64,000 nucleotides of DNA from the NCBI RefSeq assembly GCF_003051005.1, contig NZ_QAOW01000001.1:868001-932000 (forward strand), given 5' to 3'. The notes beneath the pieces were generated by a model, which did not search any database, was not told the origin of the DNA, and was given only the letters and a program-made list of their open reading frames with translations. The position numbers were made by a program, and so were the translations under genes. This DNA comes from Rhodococcus sp. OK519 (GTDB taxonomy: Bacteria; Actinomycetota; Actinomycetes; Mycobacteriales; Mycobacteriaceae). This document shows, one piece after another, positions 57,855 to 64,000 of the stretch (position 1 is its first letter; every line of letters begins with the position of its first letter).

Positions 57855-60800
57855 ATGTTCACCAAAGTCCTCGTCGCCAACCGCGGCGAAATTGCGATCC
57901 GCGCATTCCGCGCCGCCTACGAACTGGGCGCCGGAACGGTTGCGGTGTTCCCCTACGAAGACCGCAACTCGGTACACCGGTTGAAGGCCGACGAGTCGTA
58001 CCAGATCGGCGAGGTCGGCCATCCGGTCCGCGCGTACCTGTCGGTCGAGGAGATCCTCGCCGCGGCCGAGCGTGCCGGTGCGGACGCGATCTACCCCGGC
58101 TACGGCTTCCTGTCGGAGAACCCGGACTTGGCGGCGGCCTGCGAGGCGCAGGGCATCACCTTCGTGGGCCCGTCGGCGGAGATCCTCGAGCTGACCGGCA
58201 ACAAGGCGCGCGCGATCGCGGCAGCGAAGGCTGCGGGACTGCCGGTGCTGGCGTCGTCGGATCCGTCCGCGGACGTCGACGCACTGCTCGTGGCCGCCGA
58301 GGACATGGAGTTCCCGATCTTCGTCAAGGCTGTGGCCGGCGGCGGCGGTCGCGGTATGCGGCGGGTTGCCGAGCGCAGCCAGTTGCGCGAATCGATCGAG
58401 GCGGCCTCGCGGGAGGCCGAGTCGGCTTTCGGTGACCCGACGGTGTTCCTCGAGCAGGCCGTGATCGATCCGCGGCACATCGAGGTCCAGATCCTCGCGG
58501 ACGGCGAGGGCAACGTCATCCACCTGTTCGAGCGGGACTGCTCGGTCCAGCGCCGTCACCAGAAGGTGATCGAGTTGGCTCCGGCGCCGAATCTCGATCC
58601 GGCACTGCGGGATCGGATCTGCGCCGACGCGGTCGCGTTCGCGAAGCAGATCGGCTACCGGTGCGCCGGCACCGTCGAGTTCCTCCTCGACACCCGTGGC
58701 AACCACGTGTTCATCGAGATGAATCCGCGCATCCAGGTGGAGCACACGGTCACCGAGGAGATCACCGACGTCGACCTGGTGCAGGCGCAGTTGCGCATCG
58801 CATCCGGCGAGACGCTGGAAGATCTGGGACTGAGCCAGGATTCGATCACGATCCGCGGCGCCGCGCTGCAGTGCCGCATCACCACCGAGGACCCGGCGAA
58901 CGGCTTCCGCCCCGACACCGGCCGCATCACCGCGTACCGCACGCCGGGCGGCGCGGGTGTCCGTCTCGACGGCGGCGCCAACCTCGGCGCCGAGGTCGGT
59001 GCGCACTTCGATTCGATGCTCGTCAAGCTGACCTGCCGCGGACGCGATTTCGAGGCTGCCGTCGCCCGTGCCCGCCGCGCGGTCACCGAGTTCCGTATCC
59101 GCGGCGTATCGACGAACATCCCCTTCCTGCAGGCGGTTCTGGACGACCGGGACTTCCGCGCGGGGCGCGTGACGACGTCATTCATCGAGCAGCGTCCGGA
59201 ACTGCTGACGCTGCGCAGCTCGGCCGACCGCGGCACCAAGATCCTCAACTACCTCGCGGACGTGACGGTCAACAAGCCGCACGGCGAGCGGCCGACCGCG
59301 GTCTACCCACACGACAAGCTGCCGAAGATCGATCTGTCCGTGGCACCGCCCGAGGGCTCGCGGCAGAAGCTGCTCGCGTTGGGCCCGGAGGGCTTCGCGA
59401 AGGCGCTGCGTGAACAGAAGGCGCTCGCGGTCACCGATACGACGTTCCGGGACGCGCACCAGTCGCTGCTGGCCACCCGGGTCCGGACGTCGGGTCTGCT
59501 CGACGTCGCCGGACATGTTGCGCGCATGACACCCGAACTGCTGTCGATCGAGGCATGGGGCGGCGCGACTTACGATGTGGCACTGCGGTTCCTGCACGAG
59601 GATCCCTGGTACCGCCTGGCGGCGCTGCGCGAGGCGGTGCCGAACATCAATCTGCAGATGCTGCTCCGCGGCCGCAACACCGTCGGCTACACCCCCTACC
59701 CGGAGAAGGTCACCCGCGCCTTCGTGCAGGAAGCGGCCGACACCGGAATCGATATCTTCCGCATCTTCGACGCCCTCAACAACGTCGATCAGATGCGCCC
59801 GGCGATCGAGGCGGTTCGCGAGACCGGCACCACGATCGCCGAGGTCGCGATGTCGTACACCGGTGATCTGGCGAACCCGAACGAGACGCTCTACACCCTC
59901 GACTACTACCTGCGTCTCGCCGAGGAAATGGTCGACGCCGGCGCCCACGTCCTCGCGATCAAGGACATGGCAGGACTGCTCCGTGCCCCCGCCGCCACGA
60001 AACTGGTCACCGCCCTGCGCGCCAACTTCGACCTGCCCGTGCACGTGCACACCCACGACACCCCCGGCGGCCAGCTCGCCACCTACCTCGCCGCCTGGCA
60101 GGCCGGTGCAGACGCCGTCGACGGCGCCGCTGCCCCGCTCGCCGGCACCACCAGTCAGCCCGCGCTGTCCGCGATCGTCGCCGCCGCCGCACACAGCGAA
60201 CACGACACCGGCATAGACCTGCAGGCCGTGTGCGACCTCGAGCCCTACTGGGAGGCACTGCGAAAGGTATACGCGCCGTTCGAGTCCGGCCTGCCCGCCC
60301 CGACCGGACGCGTCTACACCCACGAGATCCCCGGCGGCCAGCTCTCGAACCTGCGCCAGCAGGCCATCGCGCTGGGTCTCGGCGACCGCTTCGAGGAGGT
60401 CGAGGCCAAGTACGCGGCCGCCGACCGCATGCTCGGCCGTCTGGTCAAGGTCACGCCGTCGTCGAAGGTCGTCGGCGATCTCGCACTGCACCTCGTCGGC
60501 GCCGACGTCGCGGCCGACGACTTCGCCTCCGACCCCGCCAAGTTCGACATCCCCGACTCCGTCGTCGGGTTCCTGCGCGGCGAGCTCGGTACGCCGCCCG
60601 GCGGTTGGCCGGAGCCGTTCCGCAGCAAGGCGCTCGAGGGTCGCGGCGCCGCGAAGCCTGAGGCACAGCTCACGCCCGAGGAGGAAGAGGGGCTGTCCGG
60701 ATCGTCCAAGGAGCGGCAGGCCACCCTCAACCGGCTGATGTTCCCCGGTCCGGCAAAGGAATTCGAGGAGCACCGCGACAAGTACGGCGACACCTCGCAG

Positions 60801-61262
60801 CTGTCGGCGAACCAGTTCTTCTACGGCCTGCGCCGCAGCGAGGAGCACCGCGTCAAGCTCGGCAAGGGCGTCGAACTGCTCATCGGCCTCGAGGCGATTT
60901 CCGAGCCCGACGAGCGTGGCTACCGCACCGTCATGTGCATCCTCAACGGGCAGCTGCGCCCCGTCTCGGTCCGCGACCGATCCATCGCCAGCGAGGTCCC
61001 GGCGACGGAGAAGGCCGACAAGAACAACCCGGGCCACATCGCTGCACCGTTTGCGGGTGCCGTCACGCTCGTCGTGACCGAAGGACAAAGGGTGTCGGCC
61101 GGCGATACCGTCGCGACGATCGAGGCCATGAAGATGGAGGCCGCGATCACAGCACCGCGCAGCGGTATCGTCTCGCGGGTTGCCATCGCCGGTGCCTCGC
61201 AGGTCGAGGGTGGCGATCTCCTTGCGGTCGTGTCGACGAGGGAGACCACCGGCAACGAATGA
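57855..61262 (+). CDS. pyc: Pyruvate carboxylase
   Basis: An 1135-residue single-chain enzyme that makes oxaloacetate from pyruvate and bicarbonate. Domains in order: biotin carboxylase (1 to about 450; KVLVANRGEIAIRAFRA, KAVAGGGGRGMRRV, FIEMNPRIQVEHTVTEEI), carboxyltransferase (about 530-800; DTTFRDAHQSLLATRVR, metal ligands near KDMAGLL and HVHTHDTPGG), an allosteric linker and the biotin carrier domain with the biotinyl lysine in AMKMEA (K1093). ATG 57855. The main anaplerotic enzyme. The upstream TTTGCAAA sites suggest carbon-source control. Confidence 0.97.
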   Translation: MFTKVLVANRGEIAIRAFRAAYELGAGTVAVFPYEDRNSVHRLKADESYQIGEVGHPVRAYLSVEEILAAAERAGADAIYPGYGFLSENPDLAAACEAQGITFVGPSAEILELTGNKARAIAAAKAAGLPVLASSDPSADVDALLVAAEDMEFPIFVKAVAGGGGRGMRRVAERSQLRESIEAASREAESAFGDPTVFLEQAVIDPRHIEVQILADGEGNVIHLFERDCSVQRRHQKVIELAPAPNLDPALRDRICADAVAFAKQIGYRCAGTVEFLLDTRGNHVFIEMNPRIQVEHTVTEEITDVDLVQAQLRIASGETLEDLGLSQDSITIRGAALQCRITTEDPANGFRPDTGRITAYRTPGGAGVRLDGGANLGAEVGAHFDSMLVKLTCRGRDFEAAVARARRAVTEFRIRGVSTNIPFLQAVLDDRDFRAGRVTTSFIEQRPELLTLRSSADRGTKILNYLADVTVNKPHGERPTAVYPHDKLPKIDLSVAPPEGSRQKLLALGPEGFAKALREQKALAVTDTTFRDAHQSLLATRVRTSGLLDVAGHVARMTPELLSIEAWGGATYDVALRFLHEDPWYRLAALREAVPNINLQMLLRGRNTVGYTPYPEKVTRAFVQEAADTGIDIFRIFDALNNVDQMRPAIEAVRETGTTIAEVAMSYTGDLANPNETLYTLDYYLRLAEEMVDAGAHVLAIKDMAGLLRAPAATKLVTALRANFDLPVHVHTHDTPGGQLATYLAAWQAGADAVDGAAAPLAGTTSQPALSAIVAAAAHSEHDTGIDLQAVCDLEPYWEALRKVYAPFESGLPAPTGRVYTHEIPGGQLSNLRQQAIALGLGDRFEEVEAKYAAADRMLGRLVKVTPSSKVVGDLALHLVGADVAADDFASDPAKFDIPDSVVGFLRGELGTPPGGWPEPFRSKALEGRGAAKPEAQLTPEEEEGLSGSSKERQATLNRLMFPGPAKEFEEHRDKYGDTSQLSANQFFYGLRRSEEHRVKLGKGVELLIGLEAISEPDERGYRTVMCILNGQLRPVSVRDRSIASEVPATEKADKNNPGHIAAPFAGAVTLVVTEGQRVSAGDTVATIEAMKMEAAITAPRSGIVSRVAIAGASQVEGGDLLAVVSTRETTGNE

Positions 61263-61289
61263 CAGTGGGCGAGTGAACAGGACTGCAGC

Positions 61290-61856
61290 GTGACAAGAAT
61301 CGTCGCCGGCCGTGCCGGAGGCAGACGTTTGAAGGTACCCGCGAGCGGGACCCGGCCGACGTCCGAAAGAGTCCGCGAGGCGCTGTTCAGCTCGCTCGAC
61401 AGCCGCATCGATCTCGAGGGCGCCGCCGTGCTCGACCTGTACGCAGGCTCCGGCGCCCTCGGGCTCGAGGCGCTCTCGCGGGGTGCCGCCCACGTGGTGC
61501 TCGTGGAGTCGGACGCGAAGGCCGCGGCCGTCATCAAGCAGAACGTGACGACCGTCGGCCTGCCCGGTGCCGCCGTGCGCACGGCCCCCGTCGCGGCGGT
61601 CGTGGGCGGCACCGCCGAGCGCGAGTTCGACGTCGTGTTCGCCGATCCGCCGTACGCGGTGACCGAGGGCGCGGTGACCGAGGCGCTTTCCGCGCTCGTC
61701 GCGCACGGCTGGGTGGGGGAGGGGTCGGTCGTCGTCGTCGAACGCTCGTCTCGTTCGCCCGAGACCACTTGGCCGGACGGCATGCGACCGGAGCGGGTCA
61801 AGCGCTACGGCGAGACCAGAATCGAGGTCGCCACCTGCTACGGTCTGGATTCATGA
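61290..61856 (+). CDS. rsmD: 16S rRNA (guanine(966)-N2)-methyltransferase
   Basis: A 188-residue class I methyltransferase that modifies G966 in the 30S subunit. SAM-binding motif [20 protein letters not shown], catalytic motif [10 protein letters not shown], and the N-terminal [30 protein letters not shown] that are typical of RsmD. GTG 61290. It overlaps coaD by 4 bp (ATGA), the usual rsmD-coaD pairing (Rv2966c-Rv2965c). Confidence 0.95.
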   Translation: MTRIVAGRAGGRRLKVPASGTRPTSERVREALFSSLDSRIDLEGAAVLDLYAGSGALGLEALSRGAAHVVLVESDAKAAAVIKQNVTTVGLPGAAVRTAPVAAVVGGTAEREFDVVFADPPYAVTEGAVTEALSALVAHGWVGEGSVVVVERSSRSPETTWPDGMRPERVKRYGETRIEVATCYGLDS

Positions 61857-62347
61857 CTGGCGCCGTCTGCCCTGGATCCTTCGACCCCGTGACGAACGGT
61901 CACCTCGACGTGATCGGACGTGCCGCGGCGCTGTTCGACGAAGTCGTCGTGACAGTGATGATCAACAAGAGCAAGCGCGGTCTGTTCAGCGTCGAGGAAC
62001 GTATCGAGATGCTCGAGGAATCCACCAGCCACCTGTCCAACGTGCGGGTCGCGTCGTGGCACGGTCTGCTGGTGGATTACGCCAAGTCCCAAGGAATCTC
62101 GGCGATCGTCAAGGGCCTGCGCGGTGCCAACGACTTCGATTACGAGCTGCAGATGGCGCAGATGAACCAGAAGCTCTCGGGCGTCGACACCCTCTTCATC
62201 CCCACCAACCCCACCTACAGCTTCCTGTCCAGCTCGCTGGTCAAGGAGGTCGCGACGTTCGGTGGTGACGTGGCGGACATGGTCCCAGAGAAGGTGCACG
62301 CCCGCTTGACAGCCCGAATCGCCGAACGCGCCGCCGAGGGCGCCTGA
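61853..62347 (+). CDS. coaD: Phosphopantetheine adenylyltransferase
   Basis: A 164-residue hexameric enzyme, penultimate step of coenzyme A synthesis. The nucleotidyltransferase motif [16 protein letters not shown] (T/HxGH type) is at the start, the substrate-binding [20 protein letters not shown] in the middle, and [21 protein letters not shown] near the end. ATG 61853 overlaps the rsmD stop; a longer frame lies within rsmD. Normal length. Confidence 0.96.
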   Translation: MTGAVCPGSFDPVTNGHLDVIGRAAALFDEVVVTVMINKSKRGLFSVEERIEMLEESTSHLSNVRVASWHGLLVDYAKSQGISAIVKGLRGANDFDYELQMAQMNQKLSGVDTLFIPTNPTYSFLSSSLVKEVATFGGDVADMVPEKVHARLTARIAERAAEGA

Positions 62348-62473
62348 GCGGTTCGATCCGTCCATACTTTCGACGCTGTGCCGACACACCGAACGGCTCG
62401 GCGTCCCCGCGGCGTCGACTGGGGCAGACTGGTCACCGGCACCAGCGATGACATCTGACGATTGGGGTTGTGC

Positions 62474-63229
62474 GTGTACCGGGTATTCGAGGCACTCGAC
62501 GAGCTTGTCGCGATCGTCGAGGAGGCGCGTGGAGTTCCGATGACGGCGGGGTGCGTCGTGCCGCGTGGCGACGTCCTCGAACTGCTCGACGATGTGCGGG
62601 ACGCAATTCCGGGTGAGCTGGACGATGCCCAGGACGTGCTCGACCACCGTGACAAGTTGGTCGGGGACGCGCGCCAGAATGCAGAGCAGATGGTGACCAC
62701 CGCGAACGCGCAAGCGCACGAGGCGGTCACCGACGCTCGCGAGGATGCGGACCGGATCCTCTCCGACGCCAAGGCGCAGGCGGATCGCATGGTCGCCGAG
62801 GCGCGCTCGCATGCCGAGCAGTTGGTCCACGATGCGCGGGCGGAAGCCGACGCGACGGTGGCCGACGGGCAGCGTGAATACGACTCGCTGACCGGTCGTG
62901 CGCGGTCGGAGTCGGATCGCATGATCGAGACGGGCAAGGCGTCCTACGAGCGGTCCGTCGCGGACGGTATCGCCGAACAGGAGCGTCTCGTGTCGCAGGC
63001 CGAGGTGGTCCAGGCCGCGAACGCGGAGTCCGCGCGCGTGATCGATTCCGCCCACGCCGAGTCCGATCGCCTGCGTTCGGAGTGCGACCTGTACGTCGAC
63101 ACCAAGCTCGCCGAGTTCGAGGACTTCTTGAACGGCACCATCCGGTCCGTCGGGCGTGGTCGCCAGCAGTTGCGGACCGGTACCGGTGTGCCGGACTACG
63201 ACGCCGGCTACGGCGATCGCCGGCGCTGA
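62474..63229 (+). CDS. sepIVA: DivIVA-like coiled-coil septation protein
   Basis: A 251-residue protein nearly all predicted coiled coil (repeated EDADRILSDAKAQADRMVAEA-type heptads), beginning YRVFEALDELVAIVEEARGVPMT and ending VDTKLAEFEDFLNGTIRSVGRGRQQLRT. It matches Rv2927c/SepIVA of mycobacteria, a DivIVA-domain protein needed for septation and membrane organisation. GTG 62474 gives the conserved start; four residues further upstream is the frame limit. It lies between coaD and DUF177, continuing the mycobacterial order. Confidence 0.88.
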   Translation: MYRVFEALDELVAIVEEARGVPMTAGCVVPRGDVLELLDDVRDAIPGELDDAQDVLDHRDKLVGDARQNAEQMVTTANAQAHEAVTDAREDADRILSDAKAQADRMVAEARSHAEQLVHDARAEADATVADGQREYDSLTGRARSESDRMIETGKASYERSVADGIAEQERLVSQAEVVQAANAESARVIDSAHAESDRLRSECDLYVDTKLAEFEDFLNGTIRSVGRGRQQLRTGTGVPDYDAGYGDRRR

Positions 63230-63357
63230 CATCGTCGGGGTGGTCCCGGTCATACACGGATTCCGCTGCTGATTTTCTTCTGATTTCCTTCCGGGGTACG
63301 TGATCGCGTACCGTGGAGTGGTTGCCCGTTCCAAATGTTTTCCGAAAGAGACTTCCG

Positions 63358-63975
63358 TTGTCATCCCGTCATCACCGTTCATCTCGCCCCACTCGGGACG
63401 AGGGCTTCGTGCTGGACACACTCTCGCTGGGTCGTCGTCCGGGTTCGATGCGTACGGTGTCGCGGGTGGTGCCGGCTCCCTCGCGGATCGGTCTCGACCT
63501 CGTCGCGATCGAAAAGGGCACGGACGTGGAACTCGATCTGCGGCTCGAATCGGTATCCGAGGGGGTGCTCGTCACCGGGACCGCCGACGCGGACACGGTG
63601 GGCGAGTGCTCGCGGTGCCTCGAGCCGTTTACCGACTCTGTCGCTCTCCATCTGACGGAGCTGTTCGCATACCCGGACAGCACCACTGAGGAGACCACAG
63701 AGGAGGATGAGGTTTACCGGGTCGTGGACGACGAGATCGACCTCGAGCCGGTGATCGTCGATGCCGTCGGACTGGAGCTTCCGCTCCAGCCGTTGTGCAG
63801 CGACGATTGTGAGGGCCTGTGCCCCGATTGTGGCGTTCGCCTGGCGATTGCGGAATCCGGGCACAGTCATGAAATAATGGATCCTCGCTGGGCTGGGCTC
63901 GCAGCCAAATTCGGTGCAGGATCCGACGCCAGCAATGCAACTGCTGATGCCAGCAAGATCAACGAGGAGAAGTAG
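63358..63975 (+). CDS. YceD/DUF177 family protein
   Basis: A protein of about 205 residues. It has GRRPGSMRTV near the start, LESVSEGVLVTGTADADTVGECSRCLEPF, the acidic TTEETTEEDEVYRVVDDEIDLEP stretch, and zinc-finger-like cysteines (CSDDCEGLCPDCGVRLA). DUF177 is linked with 23S rRNA/large-subunit assembly and always sits before rpmF, as here (two bases separate its stop from the L32 start). TTG 63358 is favoured because GAAAGAG precedes it and the length matches Rv2926c; an ATG-initiated frame would start 15 residues earlier at 63313. Confidence 0.85.
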   Translation: MSSRHHRSSRPTRDEGFVLDTLSLGRRPGSMRTVSRVVPAPSRIGLDLVAIEKGTDVELDLRLESVSEGVLVTGTADADTVGECSRCLEPFTDSVALHLTELFAYPDSTTEETTEEDEVYRVVDDEIDLEPVIVDAVGLELPLQPLCSDDCEGLCPDCGVRLAIAESGHSHEIMDPRWAGLAAKFGAGSDASNATADASKINEEK

Positions 63976-63977
63976 AC

Positions 63978-64000
63978 GTGGCTGTTCCCAAGCGCAGAAT
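63978..64000 (+). CDS. rpmF: 50S ribosomal protein L32, N-terminal start (partial)
   Basis: GTG at 63978 begins MAVPKRR, the invariant start of L32; the window ends after seven codons. AGGAGAAG stands before it within the end of the DUF177 gene. The DUF177-rpmF pair is one of the most conserved in bacteria. Confidence 0.9.

Overview
This 64 kb window is chromosomal DNA from a high-GC actinobacterium of the order Mycobacteriales, most probably a Rhodococcus or close relative (Nocardiaceae). The evidence is the strong GC bias, frequent GTG starts, and a gene order that follows the Mycobacterium tuberculosis block running from etfA (Rv3028c) to the rpmF/DUF177 region. That block includes iscS, mnmA, ligA, gatCAB, pfkA, lppZ, ilvBNC, serA, leuB, gltX, leuCD, hupB, mutT1, ppk, fbiD, gpsA, ddl, thiL, ung, recG, rsmD, coaD and sepIVA. 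The genus is inferred from content and order, not from a search. I see no prophage, insertion sequence, CRISPR array or rRNA.

Layout. (1) 1-6455: the etfA end, an AbiEi/DUF559 nuclease-like gene inside paired palindromes, two acyltransferases, iscS, mnmA and a MetE-like protein. (2) 6506-12065: ligA, a GNAT, an ACT-domain protein, gatC and gatA. (3) 12339-16915: a DinB-like protein, an operon of a secreted phospholipase A2-like protein and an Abhydrolase_9 membrane hydrolase, and a two-component system. (4) 16997-22972: pfkA, gatB, a Kef-type antiporter, lppZ and a DoxX protein. (5) 23054-23962: a second AbiEi/DUF559 gene inside its own palindromes. (6) 24118-33407: branched-chain amino acid and serine synthesis (ilvD, a PH-domain protein, a leader-peptide attenuator, ilvBNC, serA, leuB). 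(7) 33481-37830: an MFS transporter, an FAH-family enzyme, gltX, tRNA-Gln and two identical tRNA-Glu genes. (8) 37831-42483: DUF5302, an FMN/F420-type oxidase fold protein, an IclR regulator divergent from leuCD, and hupB. (9) 42576-53390: mutT1, ppk, fbiD, gpsA, ddl, DUF3515, an AsnC-type single domain, thiL, gamma-carbonic anhydrase, ung, enoyl-CoA hydratase and rpmB. (10) 53707-64000: a DAK2 protein, recG, pyc, rsmD, coaD, sepIVA, DUF177 and the first codons of rpmF.

How the genes fit together. ilvD, ilvBNC, leuB and leuCD cover most valine, isoleucine and leucine synthesis, with attenuation at ilvB and an IclR regulator at leuCD. gatCAB, gltX, tRNA-Glu and tRNA-Gln together allow Gln-tRNA to be made by transamidation. 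iscS and mnmA form a tRNA thiolation pair. pyc and pfkA serve central carbon metabolism. ligA, recG, ung and mutT1 maintain DNA, and hupB packages it.

The most unusual structure is at the two AbiEi/DUF559 genes (197-1162 and 23054-23962). Each is bracketed by two nested palindromes of about 62-68 bp. Each also has an inverted TGTGGA/TCCACA pair two helical turns apart between the upstream palindrome and the start codon, with almost the same start-to-palindrome distance (81-82 bp). The palindromes of the two loci differ in sequence but share the architecture. At the second locus the two copies differ by paired, compensating changes. The second notable element is a probable leaderless branched-chain leader peptide with a terminator ahead of ilvB.
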